Source: Sphingopyxis sp. LC81 (GTDB taxonomy: Bacteria; Pseudomonadota; Alphaproteobacteria; Sphingomonadales; Sphingomonadaceae). From it: a stretch of DNA of 64,000 nt. Numbering within the stretch: the stretch's first letter is position 1; each line of letters starts with the position of its first letter. Under the pieces are notes generated by a model. It ran no database searches and had not been told where the DNA came from. It saw only the letters and a program-made list of their open reading frames with translations. Shown here piece by piece: positions 1 through 8,576 of the stretch. The DNA is taken from positions 1-64,000 of the forward strand of contig NZ_JNFD01000030.1 of assembly GCF_000756375.1 (NCBI RefSeq). Reading direction: 5' to 3'. Made by a program: the position numbers and the translations under genes.

Positions 1-111
1 GGCTGGGGCGGTGGCGGCGGTTCGTCATGGGGCGGCGGTGGCGGCGGCTTTGGCGGCTTTTCGGGCGGCGGCGGCTCCTTCGGGGGCGGCGGCGCCTCCG
101 GCGGCTGGTAG
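1..111 (+). CDS. C-terminal tail of a TPM-domain (YgcG-type) protein, 5' truncated by window edge
   Basis: Only the last 36 codons are present, in frame from base 1 to the TAG at 109-111. The peptide is almost entirely Gly, Ser, Phe and Trp, with runs such as WGGGGGGFGGFSGG. A Gly/Ser/Trp-rich tail of this kind is typical of membrane-anchored TPM-domain proteins of the YgcG family, where it follows the last transmembrane helix. The gene downstream also encodes a TPM-like protein, and such genes usually occur in pairs, which supports the call. The enzymatic domain lies outside the window, so the assignment rests on the tail and the neighbour. Confidence 0.6.
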   Translation, partial: GWGGGGGSSWGGGGGGFGGFSGGGGSFGGGGASGGW

Positions 112-123
112 GGGACGCAGGAC

Positions 124-810
124 ATGCCACATAAAGTCAATCATGTGAGCGAAGCCGATCACGATATCGTGACCGCGGCGGTCGCCGCGGCCGAGGCGCA
201 CACCAGCGGCGAGATCGTCACCGTCGTCGCGGCGAAATCGAACGATTATGACGATGTCGCGCTCGTCTGGGCGAGCGTCATCGCCTTTATTGCGATGTCG
301 GCGATCGCGCTCTTCCCCGAATTCTACCGCGGCCTGTACGACCGACTCACGGGTGGCTGGGGGCACGATCTCACCGCCAATCAATGGCTTGGAACGGTGA
401 TTGCCGTCGGCGTGCTCAAATGGATCGGCATGTGGCTGATTCTGCTGTGGCGGCCGCTACGGATGGCGCTGACCCCACGCGCGATCAAGGCGCAGCGGGT
501 CCGCGCGCGCGCGATCGACCTGTTCAAGGTCGGGACCGAGGCCAAGACGCTCGGCCGCACCGGCGTCCTCCTCTACCTCAGCCTAAAAGAGCATCGCGCC
601 GACATCGTCGCCGACGAAGCGATCGCGGCAAAGGTCACCCCCGAAATCTGGGGCAATGCGATGGCCGCGCTGATCGAGCGCGTGCGCGCCGGCAAGCCCG
701 GCGAAGGCATGGCCGAGGCGGTGCGCCAGATGGGCATCGTGCTCGCCGAACATTTCCCCAAGGGCGACGAAAATCCCAACGAACTTCCCGACCGCCTGAT
801 CGAGATCTAA
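124..810 (+). CDS. TPM-domain membrane protein
   Basis: The product is 228 residues. An N-terminal piece (about residues 8-36, SEADHDIVTAAVAAAE then SGEIVTVV) matches the start of a TPM fold. Two hydrophobic helices follow at about 46-64 and 88-109, and the second half of the domain (about 143-210) contains LGRTGVLLYLSLKEHR. TPM proteins of this divided type are integral membrane proteins of poorly defined function; some TPM domains have phosphatase activity or act in photosystem repair or envelope stress. The ATG lies 12 bases after the stop of the preceding glycine-rich TPM gene, so the two are probably one operon. The family is confident; the biochemical role is unknown. Confidence 0.8.
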   Translation: MPHKVNHVSEADHDIVTAAVAAAEAHTSGEIVTVVAAKSNDYDDVALVWASVIAFIAMSAIALFPEFYRGLYDRLTGGWGHDLTANQWLGTVIAVGVLKWIGMWLILLWRPLRMALTPRAIKAQRVRARAIDLFKVGTEAKTLGRTGVLLYLSLKEHRADIVADEAIAAKVTPEIWGNAMAALIERVRAGKPGEGMAEAVRQMGIVLAEHFPKGDENPNELPDRLIEI

Positions 811-857
811 GCGGGTGACAGCAGGCTCTTGAATCCGTTTTCTATCGAAGGAAAAGC

Positions 858-1406
858 ATGACCCGCCCCTCCCCCGACGCCCCCATCGAGACGCGATGGG
901 AAGGCCGCTTCATCTCCGTCAAGCAGCAGGGAAATTGGGAATATGTCTCGCGCGCCCGCGGCATCCACGCCGCGGTGATCCTCGCAATCGACGAGGATAG
1001 CGACGGGCGTCACGTCATTTTGGTCGAACAATATCGCGTGCCGCTGAAGGTCAATTGCCTCGAACTGCCTGCGGGGCTGGTCGGCGACGACACCGCCGGC
1101 GAGGCATCGGAGATCGCGGCGCAGCGCGAGCTGGAGGAGGAAACGGGTTATCACGCCGCCAGCTGGCGCACCGTCGGTGAATTCTACAGCTCGCCGGGCA
1201 TGGTCAGTGAAAGTTTCACATTGCTGATCGCGACCGGGCTGACCAAGGTCGGCGAAGGCGGCGGGGTCGATGGCGAGGACATCATCGTCCACCGTGTACC
1301 GCTGGACGGCATCGCCGATTTCGTCGCGGCAAAGCGCGCCGAAGGCTGCGGGATCGATGTGCGTGTCGCTATGCTGCTGGCGGGCGGGCTCTTGAACAAC
1401 CTCTAA
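858..1406 (+). CDS. Nudix hydrolase, probable ADP-ribose pyrophosphatase
   Basis: The 182-residue protein contains a complete Nudix box at residues 76-98. Gly76, Glu82, Arg90, Glu91, Glu94, Glu95 and Gly97 all sit at the canonical spacing, so it should be catalytically active on a nucleoside diphosphate linked to another moiety. The segment before the box (VEQYRVP at about 57-63, then LELPAGL) is characteristic of the ADP-ribose pyrophosphatase (NudF) branch. ADP-ribose is therefore the likeliest substrate, by family inference. The start has AAGGAAAAGC just upstream. It runs convergently towards the rhomboid gene, with a hairpin repeat between the two stops. Confidence 0.88.
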   Translation: MTRPSPDAPIETRWEGRFISVKQQGNWEYVSRARGIHAAVILAIDEDSDGRHVILVEQYRVPLKVNCLELPAGLVGDDTAGEASEIAAQRELEEETGYHAASWRTVGEFYSSPGMVSESFTLLIATGLTKVGEGGGVDGEDIIVHRVPLDGIADFVAAKRAEGCGIDVRVAMLLAGGLLNNL

Positions 1407-1408
1407 CC

Positions 1409-1490
1409 CCGTTCGTGTCGAGCGAAGTCGAGACACCCCTCAGCCTTGCGCTACCCCGACGGGCATCTCGACTTCGCTCGATGCGAACGG
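1409..1490. repeat. Palindromic repeat family A, copy 1 (REP/BIME-like)
   Basis: An 82 bp unit bounded by CCGTTCG and CGAACGG. It carries two hairpin arms: a left arm with core TCGAGCGAAGTCGAGA framed by GTG and CAC, and a right arm with core TCTCGACTTCGCTCGA framed by GCA and TGC. The arms are near reverse complements, so the unit can fold as two short hairpins or one long one. It lies between the convergent stops of the Nudix and rhomboid genes, where it could act as a bidirectional transcript end. Three further copies are at 8068, 8457 and 27473. Confidence 0.85.
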
Positions 1491-1506
1491 AATCTTTTGG
1501 GGCGGA

Positions 1507-2148
1507 CTACCGCGCCCCGAAGCGCCAGCGGAGCAGCGGCCGCGCGAGCAGCAATCCGGCAAGGAAGCCGCCGACATGCGCCCAGATCGCCACCGCACCA
1601 AAACCGCCGCCGCCGGCGAAACCAAGCAGCAGTTGAAGCCCGATCCACGCCGCGGCGAGCCATAAAGCGCGCACCCAATGCCCCGGGATCGGGCCGATAG
1701 CGGGGGCCTGCGAGCGGCTGAAGATCAGCGCGTACACCGCGATCAGCGCCGAGATCGCGCCGCTGGCGCCGATCATCGGCACCGCCGATTGCGGGTCGGA
1801 AAGAAATTGCGCGAGCGCGCCGCCATAAGCGCCGGCGAGCAGCACCACCGCCATCGCCTTGGGTCCGAGCGGTGCCTCAAGCTGGCGCCCGATGAACAGC
1901 AGCACGATGACGTTGAAGACGATGTGCAGCACCCCGCCGTGCAGCAGGGCCGATGTCAGCGGGGTCAGGATGAAGGGCACCATCGTCCCCGGAGGCAGGA
2001 TCAGCTCGCTGCCGAAACGCGCAGGGATAAACCCCGCGCGCACGATCGCGTCGACCTGAAATCCGGTGATCGACAGCAGGACAAAGACGATGACGCAGAC
2101 GAGCGCATAGCCCGTGACCAGCGGCGCGTCGTGCGGCTTCATCGTCAA
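1507..2148 (-). CDS. Rhomboid family intramembrane serine protease
   Basis: A 213-residue polytopic membrane protein of about six hydrophobic segments, the basic rhomboid core. The catalytic serine is Ser129 in GASG (127-130) and the catalytic histidine is His191 in AHVGGF near the C terminus. His70, His75 and Asn79 lie in HGGVLHIVFN, the region that forms the oxyanion pocket. It should cleave membrane proteins within the bilayer; substrates cannot be told from sequence. It follows greA on the same strand with only a few bases between, so it is probably the last gene of the carA-carB-greA transcription direction. Met3 is an alternative start. Confidence 0.9.
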   Translation of the reverse strand: MTMKPHDAPLVTGYALVCVIVFVLLSITGFQVDAIVRAGFIPARFGSELILPPGTMVPFILTPLTSALLHGGVLHIVFNVIVLLFIGRQLEAPLGPKAMAVVLLAGAYGGALAQFLSDPQSAVPMIGASGAISALIAVYALIFSRSQAPAIGPIPGHWVRALWLAAAWIGLQLLLGFAGGGGFGAVAIWAHVGGFLAGLLLARPLLRWRFGAR

Positions 2149-2155
2149 AAACCCA

Positions 2156-2632
2156 TCAGATGAATTCGATTTTCTTCACCAGATAATATTTATCGCCCGC
2201 GGGCACGGTGACTTCGATCTCGTCCTCGACGCGGCGGCCGATCAGCGCGCGGCCGAGCGGCGAATTATAGCTGATCTTGCCGTCCTTGGCGTCCGCCTCG
2301 GCCTGACCGACGATCTGATACTTCACCGGCTTGTCGTCCTCGTCGGCGAGGGTGACGGTCGCGCCGAACACGATGCGGTCGCCCGACAGCGTCGTCGGGT
2401 CGATGACCTGCGCGCGCGACAGACGATCTTCGAGGTCGCCGATCGTCGCTTCGACCTGGCCCTGACGTTCCTTCGCGGCGTGATATTCGGCATTTTCCGA
2501 AAGGTCGCCATGCGCGCGCGCTTCCTCGATCGCATCGACGATCAGCGGTCGCTCGGCCTTGAGTGCCGTGAGCTGCGTGCTCAGCTTCTCATAGCCTTCT
2601 GCCAGCATCGGCACCTTTTCAACGCTTGCCAT
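2156..2632 (-). CDS. greA: Transcription elongation factor GreA
   Basis: The product from ATG 2632 is 158 residues, the standard GreA length. The N-terminal coiled coil (about 10-75) contains [28 protein letters not shown], including the acidic tip residues that reach into the RNA polymerase secondary channel and stimulate transcript cleavage. The C-terminal FKBP-like domain follows (about 80-156, with [13 protein letters not shown]). A longer frame begins 7 codons upstream, but AAGGA sits about ten bases before Met 2632 and [10 protein letters not shown] is the usual GreA N terminus, so the shorter start is preferred. It lies downstream of carB, a common alphaproteobacterial order. Confidence 0.95.
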   Translation of the reverse strand: MASVEKVPMLAEGYEKLSTQLTALKAERPLIVDAIEEARAHGDLSENAEYHAAKERQGQVEATIGDLEDRLSRAQVIDPTTLSGDRIVFGATVTLADEDDKPVKYQIVGQAEADAKDGKISYNSPLGRALIGRRVEDEIEVTVPAGDKYYLVKKIEFI

Positions 2633-2727
2633 TATCCTGTTGTCCTTCGTCAATAATCCAGCGCCAGCGAAGTTTCGCCGGGCGGCTGCGCCGCTGATCC
2701 GTCAATGTCGGGGGGTGGAGCGGTGGT

Positions 2728-5700
2728 TCAATAATAGTCCTGAAGCGGCTTTACTTCAAGAGAGTGCGAGCGGAGCGCGCCGATCGCCTGCGTCGAAGCG
2801 TCGCTCGCAGCAGCCGTCGTATAATAGGCGATATCGGCCGCGAGCGCCGACGCGCGGATCGATTGCGAGTCCTGCAACGACTGCCATCCCTCGGTCGTGT
2901 TGAAGATCAGCTGCACGTCGCCATCCTTGATCCGGTCGACGATATGCGGGCGGCCTTCGGCGACCTTGTTGACGCGCTCGACCTCGATGCCCTGCTCGAT
3001 CAGATAGTCGGCGGTGCCGCCGGTCGCGATCACCTTCCAGCCCCAATCGGTCAGCTGGCGCACCGCGCCGATGATGCGCGGCTTGTCGCTGTCCTTGACC
3101 GACACGAAGACGCGCCCCTCGGTCGGCAGACGGTCGCCCGCACCGAGCTGCGCCTTGGCAAAAGCAAGGTTGAAATTGCTGTCGATTCCCATGACTTCGC
3201 CGGTGGACTTCATCTCGGGGCTAAGCACGGGATCGGTGCCGGGGAAGCGCGCGAAGGGGAAGACCGCTTCCTTCACCGCGACATGCGCGATGTCGCGGTT
3301 GATCTTCGGCAGGTCGGCGAGCTTTTCGCCCGCCATCACCCGCGCCGCGATCTTGGCGATCGGCGAGCCCACCGCCTTGGCGACGAAGGGCACGGTACGG
3401 CTGGCGCGCGGGTTGACCTCGATCAGATAAACCTCGTCGCCCTTGACCGCGAACTGGATGTTCATGAGGCCGCGGACTTCGAGCGCGCGCGCGAGCGCCT
3501 CGGTCTGGCGCTCGATTTCGGCGACGATGTCGGCCGACAGGCTGTACGGCGGGATCGAACAGGCGCTGTCGCCCGAATGGACCCCGGCTTCCTCGATATG
3601 CTGGAGCACGCCCGCAACGACCACGTCGGTCCCGTCGCACAAGGCATCGACATCGACCTCGATCGCGTCGCGGAGGTAACGGTCAATCAGCACCGGGGAA
3701 TCGCCCGACACCTGCACCGCGGTCTCGATATAATTTTCGAGCTGCGCCTGATCGTCGACGATCTCCATCGCGCGGCCGCCAAGCACATAGCTCGGGCGCG
3801 TGAGCACCGGGTAACCGATGCGCGCCGCGACCGCGACGGCTTCCTCGCGGCTGCGCGCGATGCCGTTTTCGGGCTGCTTGAGGCCGAGCTTGTTGACGAG
3901 CGCGGCAAAGCGCTCGCGATCTTCGGCAAGGTCGATCGCGTCGGGCGAGGTGCCGAGGATCGGGATGCCCGCCTCGGCCAGCGCCTGCGCCAGCTTCAGC
4001 GGCGTCTGCCCGCCGAACTGGACGATCACCCCGACGAGTTCGCCCTTCGACATTTCGACGTGCAGGATCTCGAGCACATCCTCGGCGGTCAGCGGCTCGA
4101 AATAGAGGCGGTCCGACGTGTCATAATCGGTCGAAACCGTCTCCGGGTTGCAGTTGATCATGATCGTTTCATAGCCCGCCTCTTCAAGCGCGAAGCAGGC
4201 GTGGCAGCAGCAATAGTCGAACTCGATCCCCTGCCCGATCCGGTTCGGGCCGCCGCCAAGGATGACGATTTTCTTGCGGTCCGACGGGTTCGCCTCATTC
4301 TCGGGCTCCCCGAAGGTCGGGGCTTCATAGGTCGAATAGAGGTACGGCGTCTGCGCCTGGAACTCGGCGGCGCAGGTGTCGATCATCTTGAACACCGGAC
4401 GCACGCCCAGCTTGTGGCGCAGCGCGCGCACTTCGGCCTCGGTCACGCCGCCGGTCATCGCCTTCACCGCGTCGTGGATCAGCCCGCTGCCGCGCGCGGT
4501 CGCGCGGCGCGTGCCGGGGTGGAGGTTCGCCGACTGGAGCGCGAGATAGGCGAGGCGCTTGTCCGAAAAGCCCATGGCCTTCAGTTTGCGCAGCGCTTCG
4601 GCATCGCGCGGCAGGCCATTGGTGCACACGTCCACCTCGGCCGCGACGATTTCGGCGATGCGTTCGAGGAACCACATGTCGTAACCCGCGACGCGGTTGA
4701 TCTCGGCGAGCGGCAGCCCCTCGCGGATCGCCTGCGCGGCGTTGAGCAGCCGGTCGGGGGTGCGCTTCGCCAGCTCGCTGCGAAGCTGATCGTGCGTCGC
4801 GCCCTTGAGGCGGTCGACGAAGTTGAAGCCGCTCAGCCCCGTCTCCAGCCCGCGCAGCGCCTTTTGCAAGCTCTCGTGGATCGTGCGGCCGATCGCCATC
4901 ACCTCGCCGACCGACTTCATCGCGGTCGACAGCGTCGCCTCGGCGCCCTTGAACTTTTCGAAGGCGAAGCGCGGGATTTTGGTGACGACATAGTCGATCG
5001 TCGGCTCGAACGACGCCGGGGTCACCCCGGTGATGTCGTTCATGATCTCGTCGAGCGTGTAGCCGACCGCGAGCTTTGCCGCGACCTTGGCGATCGGGAA
5101 ACCCGTGGCCTTCGACGCGAGCGCCGACGAACGCGACACGCGCGGGTTCATCTCGATCACGATCAGGCGGCCGTCCTTGGGATTGACCGCGAACTGGACG
5201 TTCGACCCGCCCGTTTCGACCCCGATCTCACGCAGCACCGCGATGCTCGCGTTGCGCATGATCTGATATTCCTTGTCGGTCAGCGTCAGCGCCGGCGCGA
5301 CGGTGATGCTGTCGCCGGTATGCACGCCCATCGGATCGACATTTTCGATCGAACAGATGATGATGCAATTGTCCTTGCGGTCGCGCACCACCTCCATCTC
5401 GAACTCCTTCCAGCCGAGGAGCGATTCCTCGATCAGGACTTCGGTGGTGGGCGAGGCGATCAGGCCGCCGCGGACGATATGCTCGAATTCCTCGCGGTTG
5501 TACGCGATGCCGCCGCCGGTGCCGCCGAGTGTGAAGGACGGACGGATGATCGAGGGCAGGCCGGTGCGTTCGAGGATCGCAAAGGCTTCGTCGAGCGTGT
5601 GCGCGACGCCGCTGCGTGCGCTTTCGAGCCCGATCTTGTCCATCGCGTCGCGGAACTTCTGCCGGTCCTCGGCCTTGTCGATCGCCTCGGCATCGGCGCC

Positions 5701-6048
5701 GATCATCTCGACGCCATATTTCGCCAGCGTGCCGTCCTGCGCAAGCGCCAGCGCGGTGTTGAGCGCGGTCTGCCCGCCCATCGTCGGCAGCACCGCGTCG
5801 GGGCGCTCCTTCGCGATGATCTTCGCGACGATCTCGGGCGTGATCGGCTCGACATAGGTCGCGTCGGCGAGGTCGGGATCGGTCATGATCGTCGCGGGGT
5901 TGGAGTTGACGAGGACGATGCGATAGCCCTCCTCCTTCAACGCCTTGATCGCCTGCGTTCCCGAATAGTCGAACTCGCACGCCTGACCGATAACGATCGG
6001 GCCGGCGCCGATGACGAGGATGGATTTAATGTCGGTTCTTTTGGGCAT
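2728..6048 (-). CDS. carB: Carbamoyl-phosphate synthase large subunit
   Basis: At 1106 residues the protein has the full CarB layout: N-terminal ATP-grasp carboxyphosphate domain (from [20 protein letters not shown]), oligomerisation domain, second ATP-grasp carbamoyl-phosphate domain (restarting near residue 590 with [16 protein letters not shown]), and a C-terminal MGS-like allosteric domain. It makes carbamoyl phosphate from bicarbonate, ATP and the ammonia channelled from CarA, for pyrimidine and arginine synthesis. Its ATG shares one base with the TAA of the 74-codon gene upstream (TAATG), suggesting translational coupling. No sign of damage. Confidence 0.98.
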   Translation of the reverse strand: MPKRTDIKSILVIGAGPIVIGQACEFDYSGTQAIKALKEEGYRIVLVNSNPATIMTDPDLADATYVEPITPEIVAKIIAKERPDAVLPTMGGQTALNTALALAQDGTLAKYGVEMIGADAEAIDKAEDRQKFRDAMDKIGLESARSGVAHTLDEAFAILERTGLPSIIRPSFTLGGTGGGIAYNREEFEHIVRGGLIASPTTEVLIEESLLGWKEFEMEVVRDRKDNCIIICSIENVDPMGVHTGDSITVAPALTLTDKEYQIMRNASIAVLREIGVETGGSNVQFAVNPKDGRLIVIEMNPRVSRSSALASKATGFPIAKVAAKLAVGYTLDEIMNDITGVTPASFEPTIDYVVTKIPRFAFEKFKGAEATLSTAMKSVGEVMAIGRTIHESLQKALRGLETGLSGFNFVDRLKGATHDQLRSELAKRTPDRLLNAAQAIREGLPLAEINRVAGYDMWFLERIAEIVAAEVDVCTNGLPRDAEALRKLKAMGFSDKRLAYLALQSANLHPGTRRATARGSGLIHDAVKAMTGGVTEAEVRALRHKLGVRPVFKMIDTCAAEFQAQTPYLYSTYEAPTFGEPENEANPSDRKKIVILGGGPNRIGQGIEFDYCCCHACFALEEAGYETIMINCNPETVSTDYDTSDRLYFEPLTAEDVLEILHVEMSKGELVGVIVQFGGQTPLKLAQALAEAGIPILGTSPDAIDLAEDRERFAALVNKLGLKQPENGIARSREEAVAVAARIGYPVLTRPSYVLGGRAMEIVDDQAQLENYIETAVQVSGDSPVLIDRYLRDAIEVDVDALCDGTDVVVAGVLQHIEEAGVHSGDSACSIPPYSLSADIVAEIERQTEALARALEVRGLMNIQFAVKGDEVYLIEVNPRASRTVPFVAKAVGSPIAKIAARVMAGEKLADLPKINRDIAHVAVKEAVFPFARFPGTDPVLSPEMKSTGEVMGIDSNFNLAFAKAQLGAGDRLPTEGRVFVSVKDSDKPRIIGAVRQLTDWGWKVIATGGTADYLIEQGIEVERVNKVAEGRPHIVDRIKDGDVQLIFNTTEGWQSLQDSQSIRASALAADIAYYTTAAASDASTQAIGALRSHSLEVKPLQDYY

Positions 6049-6272
6049 TAAAAGTGCTTGCTTCCAATTTCGACCAGCTTTTCAAAAGCAGCCTTATCCA
6101 GACGGATGGTTTGTGAAAGTTTGCCCGGCTTTTCGCGCGTTGGCCGGCCATAAGTATCGATTTGTATTAGGCGCTCTCGTCCACAATCAACAAGGCGAAC
6201 GATGGCTTCAACGTCTTCATGTGGGCGCGCATCGTCGAGTGGTACAACGGTAAACTTCCTGACGGTCGCCAT
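6048..6272 (-). CDS. Small hypothetical protein encoded between carA and carB
   Basis: A 74-residue soluble, charged protein that I do not recognise. It begins [20 protein letters not shown] and ends [11 protein letters not shown]; there is no signal peptide, membrane segment or cysteine cluster. The case for a real gene is positional: it starts 3 bases after the carA stop and its TAA overlaps the carB ATG by one base, so it fills the carA-carB gap exactly in frame with operon logic. Its central [16 protein letters not shown] resembles no motif I can name. It could be a small modulator or an inserted cassette; function is unknown. Confidence 0.65.
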   Translation of the reverse strand: MATVRKFTVVPLDDARPHEDVEAIVRLVDCGRERLIQIDTYGRPTREKPGKLSQTIRLDKAAFEKLVEIGSKHF

Positions 6273-6275
6273 CGC

Positions 6276-7454
6276 TTAGTCCTTCCCCAGTTGCCCCACA
6301 AACTTCTCGAACAGATAGAAACTGTCCTGCGGCCCCGGGCTCGCCTCGGGGTGATATTGCACGCTGAACGCGTTCTTGCCCGTGATCGCGATGCCGCAGT
6401 TCGATCCGTCGAACAGGCTCTTGTGCGTCTCGACCACGCCCGCGGGCAGCGTCGCGGCGTCGACCGCGAAGCCGTGGTTCATGCTGGTGATCTCGACCAC
6501 GCCATCCTCGGCGCGCTGAACCGGATGGTTCGCGCCGCGGTGGCCCTGATGCATCTTCACCGTCTTGGCACCCGCCGCGATGCCCAGCATCTGGTGGCCG
6601 AGGCAGATGCCGAAGATCGGCACGTTGCGTTCGAGCAGCCCCTGGATCACCGGCACCGCATAGTCGCCGGTCGCCGCGGGATCGCCGGGGCCGTTCGAGA
6701 GGAACACGCCCGCGGGCTTGTGCCCCAGCACCTCGTCGAGGCTCGCGGTCGCGGGCACCACGGTGACGCGCGCGCCGGCCTTTACGAGGTTGCGGAAAAT
6801 ATTGTCCTTTGCGCCATAGTCGATCGCGACGACATGCGGCCGCTCGCCGCCCTCTTCGCTCGCATAGCCATGCCCCAGCGTCCACGCCCCGCCGGTCCAG
6901 TCGCCCGTGTCGGTGCGGCTGACCGCCTTCGCGAGGTCCATGCCCTCAAGCCCAGCCCAGTTCCGCGCCATCGCGAGCAGCTCGTCGATGTCGAACTTGC
7001 CGTCGGGGCTGTGCGCGATCACACCGTTCGGCGCGCCCGCGTCGCGGATGCGGCGGGTGAGCGCGCGCGTGTCGATTCCCGCGAGCCCGATCACGCCCTG
7101 TTCGGTCATCCATTCGGGCAAGGTCTGGACGCTACGGAAGTTGCTCGGCTGCGTCGGCAGTTCGCGCGTGATGGCGCCAAGCGCGCCATGCACGCCGCGC
7201 TCCATATCCTCGGGGTTCGCGCCGACATTGCCGATATGCGGGAAGGTGAAGGTCACGATCTGACCCGCATAAGAGGGGTCGGTCAGGATTTCCTGATAGC
7301 CCGTCATCGACGTATTGAAACAAATCTCGCCCACAGCGGCACCGCTTGCGCCATAGCCGACGCCCCACAGGATCGTGCCATCGGCAAGGACAAGGACGCC
7401 AGTCGCGCCAGATGGCTGGCTTTTGGGCGCGGCAGAGGGGTTGGCAGGTGCCAT
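6276..7454 (-). CDS. carA: Carbamoyl-phosphate synthase small (glutaminase) subunit
   Basis: The 392-residue protein has the CarA N-terminal domain (about 18-170) and a class I glutamine amidotransferase domain (about 205-390). The triad is complete: Cys284 in GICLGHQM, His368 and Glu370 in QYHPEAS. It hydrolyses glutamine and passes ammonia to CarB. The first ~15 residues (PANPSAAPKSQPSG) are a low-complexity extension before the conserved start, so a slightly later start is possible. It is the first gene of the carA-orf74-carB-greA set and is divergent from the YqeY gene; the 131 bp between them holds no operator I can recognise. Confidence 0.97.
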   Translation of the reverse strand: MAPANPSAAPKSQPSGATGVLVLADGTILWGVGYGASGAAVGEICFNTSMTGYQEILTDPSYAGQIVTFTFPHIGNVGANPEDMERGVHGALGAITRELPTQPSNFRSVQTLPEWMTEQGVIGLAGIDTRALTRRIRDAGAPNGVIAHSPDGKFDIDELLAMARNWAGLEGMDLAKAVSRTDTGDWTGGAWTLGHGYASEEGGERPHVVAIDYGAKDNIFRNLVKAGARVTVVPATASLDEVLGHKPAGVFLSNGPGDPAATGDYAVPVIQGLLERNVPIFGICLGHQMLGIAAGAKTVKMHQGHRGANHPVQRAEDGVVEITSMNHGFAVDAATLPAGVVETHKSLFDGSNCGIAITGKNAFSVQYHPEASPGPQDSFYLFEKFVGQLGKD

Positions 7455-7585
7455 TCAATATGCTCCGGACGGGGGGCTAAACGGCCGACCAAGTAGGCGC
7501 CAAAAAAGTGATTCACAAGCTATCGGATTAGGAAACTTCTCGCTAGAGAGGGCCTTTCCGAAATTTGCAGCGCATGGGGACACGT

Positions 7586-8038
7586 ATGATTCGTGACGAC
7601 ATCAAGGCTGCGCAGGTCGCCGCGATGAAAGCCGGCGACAAGGCGCGGCTCGGCACCATCCGGCTGATGCTGGCCAAGATCAAGGACAAGGACATCGAAC
7701 TGCGCACCGGCACCGCGCCGGCCGACGACGATGTGCTCGTCACCGACGTGCTCCAGAAAATGGTGAAGCAGCGCCGCGAATCGATCACCATGTACGAACA
7801 GGGCGGCCGTCAGGAGCTTGCCGACATCGAGGCGGCCGAAGTTGTCGTGATCGAGGATTTCCTGCCCGCGCAGCTGAGCGACGATGAAGCGACGGCGGCG
7901 ATCAAGGCGATCGTGGTGGAGCTCGGCGCCGAGAGCCTCAAGGATATGGGCAAGGTGATGGCCGCGGTGAAGGACCGGCTGGGTTCACAGCTCGATATGA
8001 GCAAGGCGAGTGGTTGGGTGAAGGCGGCGTTGAGCTGA
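7586..8038 (+). CDS. GatB/YqeY domain-containing protein
   Basis: The 150-residue product MIRDDIKAAQVAAMKAGDK... matches the YqeY family, a free-standing homologue of the GatB tail domain that contacts tRNA in the glutamyl-tRNA amidotransferase. Its cellular role is not well established; a link to tRNA or aminoacyl-tRNA handling is only a family inference. The C-terminal half (LGAESLKDMGKVMAAVKDRL) carries the typical conserved block. The frame opens seven codons earlier, but GGGGACACGT immediately before Met 7586 is a good ribosome site and this start gives the normal length. It is followed by repeat copy 2. Confidence 0.88.
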   Translation: MIRDDIKAAQVAAMKAGDKARLGTIRLMLAKIKDKDIELRTGTAPADDDVLVTDVLQKMVKQRRESITMYEQGGRQELADIEAAEVVVIEDFLPAQLSDDEATAAIKAIVVELGAESLKDMGKVMAAVKDRLGSQLDMSKASGWVKAALS

Positions 8039-8067
8039 CGGTTCGGCCGAAAACGCTCTCTCTTTTC

Positions 8068-8149
8068 CCGCTCGTGTCGAGCGAAGTCGAGACACCCATC
8101 GGCCTCGCGCCATATCGACGGGCATCTCGACTTCGCTCGATGCGAACGG
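8068..8149. repeat. Palindromic repeat family A, copy 2
   Basis: An 82 bp copy in the same orientation as the one at 1409, with left arm TCGAGCGAAGTCGAGA and right arm TCTCGACTTCGCTCGA. The outer boundary is CCGCTCG here instead of CCGTTCG. It fills most of the gap between the YqeY stop (8038) and the GIY-YIG start (8163), two genes on the same strand, so it may attenuate or stabilise the read-through transcript. Confidence 0.85.
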
Positions 8150-8162
8150 GTAGAGAGGTGGG

Positions 8163-8576
8163 ATGGCGTTCTGGACCTACATCCTGCTTTGTGCCGATGG
8201 GCTCTACTACACCGGGCATACGGACAATCTTGAGTATCGGATTGGCCAGCATCAGTCGGGCCAGATCGAAGGCTTCACCTCGTCGCGCTTACCCGTCCGC
8301 TTGATGTGGTCGCAGGATTTTCCAACCCGCTTCGAAGCTTTGGATGCCGAAATGCGGATCAAGAAATGGTCGCGAGCGAAGAAAGAAGCGCTAATCCGCG
8401 GAGATTGGCAAGCGATGAACCATTTCGCGAAGCCGCCACACGAACGCCCTCCCTCTCCGTTCGCATCGAGCGAAGTCGAGATGCCGATAGGGCGTGCGCC
8501 CACGATGGGTGTCTCGACTTCGCTCGACACGAACGGACATGGGACGCCCGCTAAAAGCGGGAGGGGAGAAGAATGA
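8163..8576 (+). CDS. GIY-YIG nuclease family protein with a repeat-derived C-terminal tail
   Basis: Residues 4-85 form a small GIY-YIG domain of the UPF0213/YhbQ type: WTYILLC supplies the GIY strand, LYYTGHT the YIG strand, with Arg26 and a Glu-rich helix (RFEALDAEMRIKKWSR) after it. Proteins of this family are usually 80-100 residues, but this one has 137. From residue 99 onward the frame reads straight through repeat copy 3 (8457-8536), giving the tail PFASSEVEMPIG...STSLDTNG. The stop TGA overlaps the dnaG ATG (ATGA), so the tail sets up coupling to dnaG. The tail probably arose by repeat insertion and has no independent function. Confidence 0.82.
   Translation: MAFWTYILLCADGLYYTGHTDNLEYRIGQHQSGQIEGFTSSRLPVRLMWSQDFPTRFEALDAEMRIKKWSRAKKEALIRGDWQAMNHFAKPPHERPPSPFASSEVEMPIGRAPTMGVSTSLDTNGHGTPAKSGRGEE
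8457..8536. repeat. Palindromic repeat family A, copy 3 (inside a coding frame)
   Basis: An 80 bp copy in the opposite orientation to those at 1409, 8068 and 27473: the GCATC-type arm comes first and the GTGTC-type arm last. It lies wholly inside the 3' end of the GIY-YIG gene and ends 36 bases before the dnaG ATG. Immediately after it is a second small hairpin, CCCGC-TAAAA-GCGGG (8547-8561), next to the dnaG ribosome site GGGAGGGGAGAAGA, which could affect dnaG translation. Confidence 0.85.

Noticed and set aside
1409..1490. A CRISPR repeat, because of the regular palindromic arms
   Set aside because: The copies are kilobases apart, not regularly spaced, with no spacers and no cas genes.
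2764..6051. A 1095-codon open frame on the plus strand opposite carB
   Set aside because: It is the mirror of carB in GC-rich DNA; the composition is Arg/Asp/His-rich with no domain, and carB is unmistakable.
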